This document shows positions 48,324-59,170 of a stretch of DNA of 64,000 bases, piece by piece. The position numbers and the translations under genes were made by a program. The DNA is taken from assembly GCF_028291745.1 (NCBI RefSeq), contig NZ_JAQGNQ010000099.1, positions 1-64,000 on the forward strand. The letters run 5' to 3'. Under the pieces are notes generated by a model. That model saw nothing but the letters and a program-made list of their open reading frames with translations. It was not told where the DNA came from and searched no databases. Origin of the DNA: Ramlibacter sp. (GTDB taxonomy: Bacteria > Pseudomonadota > Gammaproteobacteria > Burkholderiales > Burkholderiaceae_C). The first letter of the stretch is position 1, and each line of letters begins with the position of its first letter.

Positions 48324-48680
48324 TCAGGGATTCCTGCGCGCGGCCCAGCCCGCGGAGTCGAAACCCACGGTGACGCTGCCGTCGGGCCATTCGACCACCG
48401 GCCGCTTGATGACGCTGGGCGTCTCCAGCATGAGTCGGCGGGCGCCTTCCGCGTTGCCGCAGCGCAACTGCTGATCGCCGTCGAGCTTGCGCCAGGTCGT
48501 GCCCTGGCGATTGAGCAGCTTCTCCCAGCCCGCCGCGCCCAGCCACGCGTCCAGGCGTTCGGGTGGCACGCCGGCCTTCTTGAAATCGTGGAAGCGGTAC
48601 TCCACGCCCTGGTCGGCCAGCCAGGCGCGTGCCTTCTTCACCGTGTCGCAGTTCGGGATGCCGTAGAGGGTGGGGACCAT
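48324..48680 (-). CDS. yffB: ArsC/Spx-family reductase (YffB-like)
   Basis: 118 residues of the thioredoxin-like ArsC family. The N-terminal Cys is in YGIPNCDTVKKARAWL, and the conserved SVIKRPVVEW with the cis-Pro lies at about 89-98. These proteins reduce arsenate-like or protein disulfides with glutathione; substrate of YffB is unclear. Follows the lipoprotein gene by 13 bp. Confidence 0.85.
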   Translation of the reverse strand: MVPTLYGIPNCDTVKKARAWLADQGVEYRFHDFKKAGVPPERLDAWLGAAGWEKLLNRQGTTWRKLDGDQQLRCGNAEGARRLMLETPSVIKRPVVEWPDGSVTVGFDSAGWAARRNP

Positions 48681-48693
48681 CCGGCGATCATAG

Positions 48694-49347
48694 TCAGGGC
48701 TTCGGGCCTGCCTGCACGGGCGATTTGGGATCCAGCACGGCTGGCGTGGCCGGCTTGGTGGCGGTCTTCACGTCGGTACTGGCCGGCGCCGTGCCGAACT
48801 TCTCGCTGCGGATGGTCATGTCGGCCGCGTGGGCGCCAGTCACCGACGGCTGAGCCGATGCGGCAGCGCCCGTCGCGGCATTGCTGGAGTCGCGGCCTTG
48901 CGCCGCCGCCCGTGCGTGCCATCGCGCGGCCACCGCATCCATCGAAGCCGTCAGTTCCTGCTGCTGTCGTTGCGCATCGGAGAGCGCGGGAGCACTGGCT
49001 GCGCTCGCCGGCGTCAGGGCCGCGCTTGCCGCCTGGCCGGGCGCGGCGGCAGCGGGCGCAGGGCCGGCGGGCTGCTGGCCGGGCGTGGTCGCCGCGGTGG
49101 TGCCGCCCATGGCCGTGCCACCGGTGTTGCCCTCGGCGCCTTTCGGGATGCCCGGCGTGCCGGCCGGGCCGGGCTGCGTCGTCGACGGTTTGCCGGCCGT
49201 TGCCATCACTTCGCCGCTCGTGTGACCGCCCGACGACAGATCGCCGACGAACCGGGTCTGGAGCACGCCGTCCTTCGTGGGTGGCGCGGCGGAGTCGCCG
49301 CAGCCCGCGAGAACGAGCACGCCGGCCGCCAGCAGCAGCGGCTTCAT
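48694..49347 (-). CDS. Lipoprotein, Ala/Thr/Pro-rich
   Basis: 217 residues with a lipobox (VLVLAGCGDS, Cys16). A low-complexity Gly/Thr/Pro/Ala segment (about 55-115) is followed by one helix (LSDAQRQQQELTASMDAVAA) and a short tail. No family recognised. The ATG overlaps the formate dehydrogenase gamma stop by 4 bp (ATGA), so it is made with that operon. Confidence 0.7.
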   Translation of the reverse strand: MKPLLLAAGVLVLAGCGDSAAPPTKDGVLQTRFVGDLSSGGHTSGEVMATAGKPSTTQPGPAGTPGIPKGAEGNTGGTAMGGTTAATTPGQQPAGPAPAAAAPGQAASAALTPASAASAPALSDAQRQQQELTASMDAVAARWHARAAAQGRDSSNAATGAAASAQPSVTGAHAADMTIRSEKFGTAPASTDVKTATKPATPAVLDPKSPVQAGPKP

Positions 49348-50387
49348 GAAAGCTCCCGAGGGTCCGATTGCGCGAGCCGTTCGCGGCCCCGCACCTGCTC
49401 GTACCAGGCACGGTGGTGGGTTCGCGCCCAGCTTTCATCGACCGTGCCGCGCCGCATCGCGGTGTACGCACCGGGCGTGCCGAGCGTGCCCGTGTAGATG
49501 TGACCGAGTGCCGCCGCGATGTAGAAGGTGGCGCCCGCCACGTGCAGGTAGTCCGCCCATTGCAGCAGATAGCGGGTCGCCTGCAGATTAGTGAAGTCCA
49601 GCAACAGGCCGGTCAGCGACATCAACAGTCCGAGCAGCACGACGCCGGCCCAGAACCAGAGCTTTTCGCCGGCATTGAAGTAGCCCGCCGTCACGTGCCC
49701 GCCCCCGGGCGCCCGGCCGAAATGGCGCAGCCACTGCCAGTCGCCGGGGCGGAAGAAGTTGTGGCGCACGAAGCCGAAGAACATCACGACCGAAAGCACC
49801 AGGAACAGCGGCCCCAGCACGTTGTGCAGGTACTTCGAGGCGATCGCCAGCCACGAGAACAGGTCGTGCCCCAGCAGCGGCAGCAGCGCCTTCTTGCCGA
49901 AGAAGATCACCAGCCCGGTGAAGGCCATCAACAGGAAGACGATCGCGACCGTCCAGTGCACAACGCGCATCCAGCGCGGAAAGCGCGTGATCCGCCGGCC
50001 GGTATCGGGCTCGTCGGGCAGCGACGGGCCCACCACCTTGTGGACCACCGCGATCCCCAGCAGCGCGAGCACCAGCACCACGGCGCTGGCGGTCGAAACG
50101 GGCCCGTTGCGCAGCGTGCGCCAGGTATTGCCGCCTCGTTGCAGGATCAGGTCCTGCTCCGCGTCGTTGCGCCCGGGCGGCACCAGGTAGTGCCGGTCCA
50201 TGTGGTGGCGCCCGGAGGCCGGCGAGGTCAGGCCGGGCTCGGGCGAGTCCTTCTCCTGCTGCAGGATGGTCTGCTCCTCGGCGTACGCCGGCACCGCGTC
50301 CCGGTTCGGCACCGCCGCCTGCAGCGCCGGCGTGACGAGCAGCACCAGGGTCACCGCGGCCAGCCAGCGTCTTGCGCGCTCACTCAT
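49344..50387 (-). CDS. fdhC: Formate dehydrogenase gamma subunit (cytochrome b)
   Basis: 347 residues. An N-terminal signal-like segment (ALQAA at about 22-26) and a periplasmic region precede about four helices that carry b-type haems; conserved His are in RWMRVVHWTVAI, ASKYLHNVLG and ADYLHVAGATFYI. This is the FdnI/FdoI-like quinone-reducing subunit. The ATG at 50387 overlaps the small lipoprotein by 8 bp. Confidence 0.88.
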   Translation of the reverse strand: MSERARRWLAAVTLVLLVTPALQAAVPNRDAVPAYAEEQTILQQEKDSPEPGLTSPASGRHHMDRHYLVPPGRNDAEQDLILQRGGNTWRTLRNGPVSTASAVVLVLALLGIAVVHKVVGPSLPDEPDTGRRITRFPRWMRVVHWTVAIVFLLMAFTGLVIFFGKKALLPLLGHDLFSWLAIASKYLHNVLGPLFLVLSVVMFFGFVRHNFFRPGDWQWLRHFGRAPGGGHVTAGYFNAGEKLWFWAGVVLLGLLMSLTGLLLDFTNLQATRYLLQWADYLHVAGATFYIAAALGHIYTGTLGTPGAYTAMRRGTVDESWARTHHRAWYEQVRGRERLAQSDPRELS

Positions 50388-50616
50388 ACGGGGCCCCCTT
50401 GTCGAAGGTGCGCAGATACTCGTCCTGCAGCCAGTTGCGGTCGATGATGGTCGCCGTCCACGCCAGCCGGTCATCGTGGAAGTTGCGCTGCTGCGGCAGG
50501 TTGTCCGGCTTGCCGTTGTACTTGCCCTCGCGCCAGGGCGGGTGCTGTTTCACTTCGAGGCAGCCGGCCAGCAGCGTCGTCGCCGCCAGCAGCACGACGA
50601 TGGGCAAGCGCTTCAT
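50380..50616 (-). CDS. Small lipoprotein within the formate dehydrogenase operon
   Basis: 78 residues with a lipobox (TTLLAGCLEV, Cys19). The mature part (QHPPWREGKYNGKPDNLPQQ, then RNWLQDEYLRTFDKG) is conserved in nature only by inference; I do not know a named family. It overlaps the beta gene by 4 bp and the gamma gene by 8 bp, so it is almost surely real and an accessory of the enzyme. Confidence 0.7.
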   Translation of the reverse strand: MKRLPIVVLLAATTLLAGCLEVKQHPPWREGKYNGKPDNLPQQRNFHDDRLAWTATIIDRNWLQDEYLRTFDKGAPYE

Positions 50617-51293
50617 GACGGCAGCTTCCTCGGATCGTTCTGCGAGACGTTGGGCATCTGGTTGATGCGCGGCCCGTCGCCGGTGACGCCGATCTTGCCG
50701 TGCTTGCCCGCGTCGTAGGCGAGGTCCCAGCCCCACAGCTCGGGGCCGTAGCCGCGGGTCTCGACGCGATGGCGGTAGATTTCGCCGATCAGATTGGCCT
50801 CGCCTCCCAGCAGCGCCTTGGTGGCGCACTGCTCGGCGCACACCGGAAGCTTGCCTTCGCTCAGGCGATTGCGGCCGTACTTCTTGAACTCCGCTTCACT
50901 GTTGTCCGGCTCCGGCCCGCCGTTGCAGAAGGTGCACTTGTCCATCTTGCCGCGGTGATTGAACGCCCCCGACGACGGGAACTGCGGCGCGCCGAACGGG
51001 CAGGCATAGAAGCAGTAGCCGCAGCCTATGCACATGTCCTTGTCATGCAGCACCACGCCGTCCTCGGTGTGATAGAAGCAGTCGACCGGGCACACCGCCA
51101 TGCACGGCGCGTCGGTGCAGTGCATGCATGCGACGGAGATCGAGGCCTCGCCGGGCACGCCGTCGTTGATGGTCACCGTGCGCCGGCGGTTCACGCCCCA
51201 CGGCGTCTCGTTCTCGTTCTTGCAGGCGGTCACGCAGCCGTTGCACTCGATGCAGCGCTCGGTGTCGCAGATGAACTTCATTCTTGCGGCCAT
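50613..51293 (-). CDS. fdhB: Formate dehydrogenase beta subunit (iron-sulfur)
   Basis: A 226-residue electron-transfer subunit with four [4Fe-4S] clusters: CIECNGC region (Cys14, 17, 20, 24), CMHCTDAPCMAVCP, CIGCGYCFYACP and CTFC with CAEQC. It passes electrons from the Mo-subunit to the cytochrome b subunit. Start at ATG 51293, overlapping the alpha stop by one base (TGATG). The frame is open upstream within alpha but is not used. Confidence 0.92.
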   Translation of the reverse strand: MAARMKFICDTERCIECNGCVTACKNENETPWGVNRRRTVTINDGVPGEASISVACMHCTDAPCMAVCPVDCFYHTEDGVVLHDKDMCIGCGYCFYACPFGAPQFPSSGAFNHRGKMDKCTFCNGGPEPDNSEAEFKKYGRNRLSEGKLPVCAEQCATKALLGGEANLIGEIYRHRVETRGYGPELWGWDLAYDAGKHGKIGVTGDGPRINQMPNVSQNDPRKLPS

Positions 51294-54196
51294 CACGCCT
51301 CCTTGTGCTTGCCGAAACCACCGGAATACCGCACCAGCCGGCAGAGCGAGACCTTGGTCTCCTGCATCATGGTCACGGCGTCGTAGCCATAGGTCCAGCC
51401 GCAGTTGGCGGCCTCGCCGAGCACGATGGGCGCCGCGCCTTCGGGGTAGTTCTTGCGCAGGTCCTCGCCCATCCACCAGCCGCCGAAGTGATACGGCATC
51501 CACACCACGCCTTCGGGCACGCGCGGCGTGATGAAGACCATGATCTTCAGCCGCGCCCCCGAAGGCGTCTCGACCCACACGTACTCGTGCGTCTTCACGG
51601 GCAGCTGCAGCGCGTCATGCGGATTGACCTCGATGAACATGGTCTGCTGCAATTCCGCCAGCCACGGGTTCGAGCGCGTCTCGTCGCCGCCGCCCTCGTA
51701 TTCCACCAGCCGGCCCGAGGTCATGATCAGCGGGAACTGGTCGGCGAAGTTCATCGCCTGCACCGACTTGAAGAGCGTGGGCAGGCGCCAGAACGCCTTC
51801 TTGTCGTCATAGGTGGGGTACTGCGTGACCAGGTCGCGGCGCGGGCTCATGAGCGGCTCGCGATGCACCGGCACCGGGTCGGGGAAGTTCCACACGCTCA
51901 CCCGCGCGCGCGCATTGCCGTAGACCGCGCAGCCGTGCGCCATCGTCACGCGGATGATCCCGCCCGAGAGGTCGGTCTTCCAGTTCTTGCCCTCGGCCAG
52001 CGCCTGCTCCTGCGGCGTGAGCTCGCTCCACCATCCGAGCTTCTTCAGCAGGACGTGGTCGAACTCGGGGTAGCCGGTGTCGATCTCGCTGCGAGCGGTG
52101 GTGGAGCCATCCGGCGCGAGCAGGTTGGAGCCCTTGTACTCGACGCCCCAGTTCGCGCGGAAGGGCATGCCGCCTTCCATCACGTGCCTGGACAGGTCGT
52201 ACAGCACCGGCGTGCCGGGGTGCTTGAGCTCCGGCGTTCCCCAGCACGGCCACGGCAGGCCGTAGTAGTCGCCGGCGCACGGGCCGTCCACCGCCTTCAG
52301 CGTGGTGGGGCTGAAGGACTTCTTGTTCTCCATGTGCAGCTTCAGGCGCTCGGGGGAACAGCCCGTGTAGCCGATCGTCCAGCAGGAGCGGTTGATCTCG
52401 CGCAGGATGTCCTCGATCACCGGCTCGTCGCGCACCACCTTGATGTTCTTGCACAGCTGCTCGTGGAAGCCGAACTTCCGCGCGAAGAGATACATGATCT
52501 CGTGGTCGGTCTTGCTGTCGAACAGCGGCTGGATCACGCGCTCGCGCCACTGGATGCTGCGGTTGGAGGCCGTCACCGAGCCCTGCGTCTCGAACTGGCT
52601 GGTGGAGGGCAGCAGGTACACGCCGTCCTGCCGCCCGTGCATCGCGGCGGTCATGGTGGGATACGGATCGATCACCACCAGCAGGTCGAGCTTCTGCATC
52701 GCCGCCTTCTCGTCCGGCATGCGCGTGATGCTGTTGGGCGCGTGGCCCCAGAATAAACATGCGCGCAGCGGGCTCGGCTGGTCGACGTACTCCTTGTGTT
52801 CCAGCACCGCGTCGTACCAGCGCGAGACGGTGGTGCCCGGCTTCTCCATCAGCGCCTTGGAGCCGAAGCGTCCGAGCAGCCACGGATAGTCGACGCCCCA
52901 GACGCTGGCGAAATGCTTCCACGCGCCTTCGGCGACGCCGTAGTAGCCGGGCAGCGAATCCGGGTTGGGGCCGACGTCGGTGGCGCCCTGCACGTTGTCG
53001 TGCCCGCGGTAGATGTTGGCGCCGCCGCCGGCCGTGCCGATGTTGCCCAGCACCAGTTGCAGGATGCACAGCGCGCGCACGTTGGCGGTGCCCACGTGGT
53101 GCTGCGTGATGCCCATGCACCAGACCACCGAAGACGGCTTGTTCTTCGCCAGCATCTCCGCGGCACGTTGCACCACCGTCTCGGGCACGCCGGTGACGTC
53201 GGCGACCCGGTGCGGGTCCCACTTCGCCACTTCCTTGCGCACGTCTTCCATGCCCCAGGTGCGGTCCTCGATGTACTTCTTGTCCTCCCAGCCGTTCTGG
53301 AAGATGTGCCACAGCATGCCCCACACGAAAGCGATGTCGGTGCCGGGGCGGATGCGCACGTAATGGTGGGCGAAGCGCGCCGTGCGGGTGAAGCGCGGAT
53401 CGACCACGATCATCTTGGCGCCCAGCTCCTTGGCATGCAGGAAGTGCAGCATGGAGATGGGATGCGCCTCGGCCGGATTGGAGCCGATGAACAGCACGGC
53501 CTTGCTGAAGTGCAGGTCGTTGAAGGAGTTGGTCATCGCCCCGTAGCCGAAGGTCTGGGCGACGCCGGCAACGGTGGTCGAATGGCAGATGCGCGCCTGG
53601 TGGTCGCAGTTGTTCGAGCCCCACATCGAGACGAACTTGCGCAGCAGGTAGGCCTGCTCGTTGTTGTGCTTGCTGGAACCGATCCAGAAGATCGCGTCGG
53701 GCCCGGCCTGCTGCCGGATCTGCAGCAGCTTGTCGCCGACCTCGTTGATCGCCTGGTCCCAGCTGATGCGCTGGTACTTGCCGTTGACCAGCTTCATGGG
53801 ATACCGCAGGCGGTGTTCGCCGTGGCCGTGCTCGCGCACGGAGGCGCCCTTGGCGCAATGGGCGCCCATGTTGATGGGCGAATCGAAGGCGGTGTCCTGG
53901 CGGACCCAGACGCCGTTCTGCACCACGGCCTCCACCGAACAGCCCACCGAGCAGTGGCTGCAGACGGTGTGCTTGATCTGGAACGGCGTGGAGCCCGGCA
54001 ACGTAGTGACCTGCGCCTGCGCCTCGGCGATCACCTGCGGCGGTCGCTCGCGCACGAGCGCGGCAAGCCCGGCCGCCAGTCCGCCGGCCTGGAGAAAACC
54101 GCGCCGGCCGACCGTGGGCTGCGCCGCCGGACGGGGCAAGGGGCGCCGGGCAGCGGGTGCGGCGCCCGCGGGAGTCTTGCGGGTGAGCAGGGGCAT
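51293..54196 (-). CDS. fdhA: Formate dehydrogenase alpha subunit (molybdopterin, Cys type)
   Basis: 967 residues. Tat signal GRRGFLQAGG (31-36 RRGFLQ) directs it to the periplasm. [4Fe-4S] site Cys79, 82, 86, 114. The metal ligand is Cys204 in HQARICHSTTVAG, where some homologues have selenocysteine. Molybdopterin domains follow (FIGSNPAEAHPISMLHFLHA, NIGTAGGGANIYRGHDNVQG, C-terminal EVNPHDALQLPVKT). Oxidises formate to CO2. The TorD-like chaperone and Tat-target peptide lie upstream, beta and gamma downstream. Confidence 0.94.
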   Translation of the reverse strand: MPLLTRKTPAGAAPAARRPLPRPAAQPTVGRRGFLQAGGLAAGLAALVRERPPQVIAEAQAQVTTLPGSTPFQIKHTVCSHCSVGCSVEAVVQNGVWVRQDTAFDSPINMGAHCAKGASVREHGHGEHRLRYPMKLVNGKYQRISWDQAINEVGDKLLQIRQQAGPDAIFWIGSSKHNNEQAYLLRKFVSMWGSNNCDHQARICHSTTVAGVAQTFGYGAMTNSFNDLHFSKAVLFIGSNPAEAHPISMLHFLHAKELGAKMIVVDPRFTRTARFAHHYVRIRPGTDIAFVWGMLWHIFQNGWEDKKYIEDRTWGMEDVRKEVAKWDPHRVADVTGVPETVVQRAAEMLAKNKPSSVVWCMGITQHHVGTANVRALCILQLVLGNIGTAGGGANIYRGHDNVQGATDVGPNPDSLPGYYGVAEGAWKHFASVWGVDYPWLLGRFGSKALMEKPGTTVSRWYDAVLEHKEYVDQPSPLRACLFWGHAPNSITRMPDEKAAMQKLDLLVVIDPYPTMTAAMHGRQDGVYLLPSTSQFETQGSVTASNRSIQWRERVIQPLFDSKTDHEIMYLFARKFGFHEQLCKNIKVVRDEPVIEDILREINRSCWTIGYTGCSPERLKLHMENKKSFSPTTLKAVDGPCAGDYYGLPWPCWGTPELKHPGTPVLYDLSRHVMEGGMPFRANWGVEYKGSNLLAPDGSTTARSEIDTGYPEFDHVLLKKLGWWSELTPQEQALAEGKNWKTDLSGGIIRVTMAHGCAVYGNARARVSVWNFPDPVPVHREPLMSPRRDLVTQYPTYDDKKAFWRLPTLFKSVQAMNFADQFPLIMTSGRLVEYEGGGDETRSNPWLAELQQTMFIEVNPHDALQLPVKTHEYVWVETPSGARLKIMVFITPRVPEGVVWMPYHFGGWWMGEDLRKNYPEGAAPIVLGEAANCGWTYGYDAVTMMQETKVSLCRLVRYSGGFGKHKEA

Positions 54197-54198
54197 GG

Positions 54199-54414
54199 TC
54201 AGAACCGGGCCAGCTCGTAATACCTGCGAGTGTGTTCGGTCTCGTGATAGCCCCGCGGCCGCTCTTGCGCTTGCGGTGCGGCCGAGGCTGGCGCGCTCAC
54301 TGCGCCGGCCGATGCCGCGGGGCCCAGCACGGCAAGCGCGGCACCCGCGGCCGCGGCGTTGCGCGTGCGCCCCAGCAGGCGACGTCGTTCGGGATCAGGG
54401 ATGGGTCGTGACAT
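54199..54414 (-). CDS. Formate dehydrogenase-region Tat-target peptide
   Basis: 71 residues with a twin-Arg start (PERRRLLGRTRNAAAAGAAL), an Ala-rich hydrophobic stretch and a short tail (GYHETEHTRRYYELARF). It matches the small TIGR02811-type protein found immediately before fdhA. Two bases separate it from fdhA; it overlaps the chaperone gene by 20 bp. Role unknown. Confidence 0.75.
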   Translation of the reverse strand: MSRPIPDPERRRLLGRTRNAAAAGAALAVLGPAASAGAVSAPASAAPQAQERPRGYHETEHTRRYYELARF

Positions 54415-55003
54415 GCATGGCTTCCTGTTCGAAGAAGGTTTGGGCGACGGTGGCGACCGCGCGGTAGAAGTCCGCACCCGGCGCGGTCGCGATGTCCTGC
54501 AGGCAGCGCGCCGACCAGCCGGCGAGATGCCGCTCGAAGAACTCCTGCTGCACCGCTGCGCTGCGGCCGCTGGCGATCAGCACGCGCATGGTTTCGCACA
54601 GGGCGCCGAGGTGGTCTTCGAGTTCGGTGGCGCCCGGCGCCCGTGCCAGGCCCAGCCGGCGCAGGTCGTCACGCAGCGCCGCCAGCGGCTTGTCCATGAG
54701 CCAGCCGGCGAGGTAGTGGCACTGGTAGGGATTGAGCCGCGGCGTGCCGGCGGCGATGAAGAGCGCGTCGTACTCCTGCAGCGCCTGTGGGCCACAGCGC
54801 TGCGCGGCCGCGAGCAGTTCGTTCCACGCGAGTTCGGGTTCGTCCTGGAGCGCCTCGTTGCGCGGCAGCGCCGCCAGCGAGGCGATCAGTTGCGCATCGG
54901 GCCCGAGCAACAGCGCCGCAAGCAGCGCATAGACATCGGCCCTGCCTTGTTCTTCCTGCAACGGCATCAGTTCCGGCACGCAAAGGCTTCCAGATTCCTG
55001 CAA
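54395..55003 (-). CDS. TorD-family molybdoenzyme chaperone
   Basis: A 202-residue all-helical chaperone of the TorD/DmsD type, which binds the Tat signal of a molybdoenzyme and helps insert cofactor. Seen: RADVYALLAALLLGPDAQ, ALQEYDALFIAAGTPRLNPY, and ELEDHLGALCETMRVLI. It heads the formate dehydrogenase operon, so FdhA is the expected client. A second ATG at residue 13 is possible. The 98-bp gap to divergent folC should hold both promoters. Confidence 0.85.
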   Translation of the reverse strand: MQESGSLCVPELMPLQEEQGRADVYALLAALLLGPDAQLIASLAALPRNEALQDEPELAWNELLAAAQRCGPQALQEYDALFIAAGTPRLNPYQCHYLAGWLMDKPLAALRDDLRRLGLARAPGATELEDHLGALCETMRVLIASGRSAAVQQEFFERHLAGWSARCLQDIATAPGADFYRAVATVAQTFFEQEAMHVTTHP

Positions 55004-55101
55004 CGTTCGATTCGCTCGCGTCAGGATATTTATTTCGACTCATCCATGCCAAGTTGCCGGTACTTTTTTTCCGCGGACGCGCGACGCTGGACAATGGAGC
55101 C

Positions 55102-56388
55102 ATGAACACATTGAGCGAGTGGCTGGCGCATTGCGAGCGCCTGCACCCTAAGACGATCGACCTGGGACTGGCGCGCGTGCAGGCCGTGGCGCAGCGCCTG
55201 GACCTGGGCTTCGCCTGCCCGGTGGTCACGGTCGCCGGCACCAACGGCAAGGGGTCCACCTGCGCGATGCTGGAAGCCATCGCCTTGCAGGCCGGCTGGC
55301 GCACGGGCGTCTACGCCTCGCCGCACCTGGTGCACTTCGAGGAACGCTGCCGCATCGGCGGCGAGATCGTCGCCCCGGATGCCCTGGTGCCGCACTTCGC
55401 GCGGGTGGAAGCGGCGCGCCAGGACACCAGCCTGACCTATTTCGAATTCACCACCCTGGCGATCCTGAGCCTGCTGGCCGCCAGCGCGCTGGATGTGGCA
55501 ATCCTCGAGGTCGGACTCGGCGGCCGCCTCGATGCCGTGAATGCCATCGATACCGACTGCGCCATCATCACCAGCATCGACCTGGACCACATGGACTACC
55601 TCGGGCCGGACCGCGAGAGCATCGGTCGCGAGAAGGCCGGCATCCTGCGTGCCGGCAAGCCCGCCATCGTCAGCGATCCCATGCCGCCGCACAGCGTGAT
55701 CCAGTACGCCAACGCGCTGGGCGCCGACTTGTGGCTGGCGGGCCGCGACTTCAACTTCTCGGGCGACCAGCAGCAATGGGCCTGGGCCGGCCGCGGCCGC
55801 CGCTATTCGGGCCTGGCCTATCCGGCGCTGCGCGGCGCCAACCAGTTGCTGAATGCTTCCGGCGTACTGGCCGCGTTCGAGGCCTTGCGGCAGCAGTTGC
55901 CCGTCACCGCGCAGGCGATCCGCAACGGTCTCGCGATGGTCGACCTGCCGGGCCGGTTCCAGATCGTTCCCGGCCAGCCGACATTGGTGCTCGATGTCGC
56001 GCACAACCCGCACGCGGTGGCGGCGCTCGCGGCCAATCTCGACGCGATGGGCTTCTATCCGGCCACGCACGCGGTCTTCGGCGCAATGGGCGACAAGGAC
56101 CTGGGCACGATGCTGGCCAAGCTCGGGCCCATCATCGATCGCTGGTACTTCACCGACCTGCCGACGCCGCGCGCGGCCAGCGCGCAGGCGCTGCTGCTGC
56201 AATGGCAGGCGACGCCCGGCCAGCGCAAGCTGCCGGCCAGTGTCCATGCCAGCCCGCGGGATGCGCTGGCGGCCGCGGTGGCCGCTGCAGAGCCCGCTGA
56301 TAGAATCCTGGTCTTCGGATCGTTCTACACGGTGGGCGGCGTCCTCACGCAAGGCGTGCCCCGTCTGTCCGCCAAGCATCTCGGCTGA
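55102..56388 (+). CDS. folC: Dihydrofolate synthase/folylpolyglutamate synthase
   Basis: 428 residues. Adds glutamate to dihydropteroate and folates. ATP loop VTVAGTNGKGSTCAMLE, SPHLVHFEERCRIGG, the carbamylated-Lys region IGREKAGILRAGKPAIVS, and the C-terminal VLDVAHNPHAVAALA are present. The ATG at 55102 starts MNTLSEWLAHCERLHPKTID. First gene of the folC-dedD-cvpA-purF-metZ-gltX run. Confidence 0.94.
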   Translation: MNTLSEWLAHCERLHPKTIDLGLARVQAVAQRLDLGFACPVVTVAGTNGKGSTCAMLEAIALQAGWRTGVYASPHLVHFEERCRIGGEIVAPDALVPHFARVEAARQDTSLTYFEFTTLAILSLLAASALDVAILEVGLGGRLDAVNAIDTDCAIITSIDLDHMDYLGPDRESIGREKAGILRAGKPAIVSDPMPPHSVIQYANALGADLWLAGRDFNFSGDQQQWAWAGRGRRYSGLAYPALRGANQLLNASGVLAAFEALRQQLPVTAQAIRNGLAMVDLPGRFQIVPGQPTLVLDVAHNPHAVAALAANLDAMGFYPATHAVFGAMGDKDLGTMLAKLGPIIDRWYFTDLPTPRAASAQALLLQWQATPGQRKLPASVHASPRDALAAAVAAAEPADRILVFGSFYTVGGVLTQGVPRLSAKHLG

Positions 56389-56399
56389 CCCTCATCTCC

Positions 56400-57131
56400 A
56401 TGGCCTTGTTCAAGTCGCGCAAGAAAAAGGTCGACGAGCCGGTGATAGCCGCTCCCGCCGAAAGCATCGAAGTGATGCGCCGCCGCGCGCGCCATCGGCT
56501 GATCGGCGCGGTGGTGCTGGTGCTGGTGGCGGTCGTCGGCTTTCCGATCCTGTTCGACACGCAGCCGCGCCCGGTGGCGGTCGACATCCCCATCGAGATC
56601 CCGGACCGCAACAAGGTCAAGCCGCTGCCGCCCGCGCCGCCGGCACCCGCCGCCGTGGCCGCCGGCAAGGTCACTCCGCCCGCCGCACCTGCCGCCCCGG
56701 TGATCACCGAGAGCCGTGCCGAGGCCGAGGCCGCCGTGCCGGTGGCAAAGCCCGCTGCGCCGCCGCGGATCGCCAAGGCCGAGCCCGCGCCGGAGAAAAA
56801 GCCGGAACCCCGGGCCGAAAGCAAACCCGAACCGAAGGTGGCCGACGCGGCCAAGGCGCGCGCGCTGCTGGCGGGCAAGTCCATCGATGCCGCGGCCGAC
56901 GGCGTGCGCTACGTGGTGCAGGTCGGCGCGTTTGCCGAGAAGGACAAGGCCAGGATGGCGCAGCAGAAGCTCGAGCGCGCGGGGCTGAAGAACTACACCA
57001 ACGTCGCCGAGACGAAGAACGGCACCCGCATCCGCGTGCGCGCGGGCCCGTTCGCCTCCAAGGCCGAGGCGGACAAGGCGGCCGAAAAGATCAAGGGGCT
57101 GGATTTGCCCGCCGCCATCCTCACTCTGTAG
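56400..57131 (+). CDS. dedD: SPOR-domain protein (DedD-like)
   Basis: 243 residues. One transmembrane helix (about 37-56; LIGAVVLVLVAVVGFPILF) follows a short cytoplasmic N-terminus; a Pro/Ala/Lys-rich periplasmic linker leads to a C-terminal SPOR domain (about 168-243; YVVQVGAFAEKDKARMAQQK) that binds denuded peptidoglycan at the septum. It shares a base with the cvpA start. Typical neighbour of folC. Confidence 0.88.
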   Translation: MALFKSRKKKVDEPVIAAPAESIEVMRRRARHRLIGAVVLVLVAVVGFPILFDTQPRPVAVDIPIEIPDRNKVKPLPPAPPAPAAVAAGKVTPPAAPAAPVITESRAEAEAAVPVAKPAAPPRIAKAEPAPEKKPEPRAESKPEPKVADAAKARALLAGKSIDAAADGVRYVVQVGAFAEKDKARMAQQKLERAGLKNYTNVAETKNGTRIRVRAGPFASKAEADKAAEKIKGLDLPAAILTL

Positions 57132-57628
57132 TGGCGGTCCTGGACTGGGTGGTGGTGGCCCTGCTGGCAGCGTCGGTGCTGCTGGGATTGTGGCGTGGCC
57201 TCGTGTACGAGGTGCTGTCGGTGCTGAACTGGCTGGCGGCTTTCGTGCTGGCGCAGTGGCTCGCGCCGCGCGCGGCGGCGCTGATGCCGTTCAGCCGCGC
57301 CAGCCCGTCGGTCCAGTACGCTGCGGGCTTCGTGGTGGTGTTCATCGCGGCCCTGTTCGCCGGCGGCCTGGTGGCGTGGCTGACGAAGCAACTGGTCGAA
57401 GCCGTGGGGCTGCGGCCGATCGACCGGGCGCTCGGCGGCGTGTTCGGCCTGGTGCGCGGCCTGCTGGCGGTGCTGGCGCTGGCCGTGGTGGTCCATCTCA
57501 CCGGCCTCAAGAACGGCGTGTGGTGGACGGAATCGATGACGTCCGGGGCCGCGACCGCGGCCCTGCGTGGATTGAAGCCGGTGGTGCCCGAACGCTTCGG
57601 CACCTTCCTGCCGGCCCGGGAACTCTGA
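57131..57628 (+). CDS. cvpA: CvpA family membrane protein
   Basis: 165 residues with four transmembrane segments (VVVALLAASVLLGLWRGL near the start, then FVVVFIAALFAGGLVAWL), matching the CvpA family needed for colicin V production in E. coli and for envelope stability. GTG start at 57131 overlaps the dedD stop by one base. Lies just before purF, the usual order. Confidence 0.88.
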   Translation: MAVLDWVVVALLAASVLLGLWRGLVYEVLSVLNWLAAFVLAQWLAPRAAALMPFSRASPSVQYAAGFVVVFIAALFAGGLVAWLTKQLVEAVGLRPIDRALGGVFGLVRGLLAVLALAVVVHLTGLKNGVWWTESMTSGAATAALRGLKPVVPERFGTFLPAREL

Positions 57629-57660
57629 AAAATCGCGCAGGCGGTTGGAAAGTCGGAACT

Positions 57661-59169
<1,509 letters not shown>

Positions 59170-59170
59170 C

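Noticed and set aside
53582-53587. Selenocysteine codon in fdhA
   Set aside because: The metal-ligand position reads Cys in QARICHSTT, not UGA, so no Sec insertion is needed.
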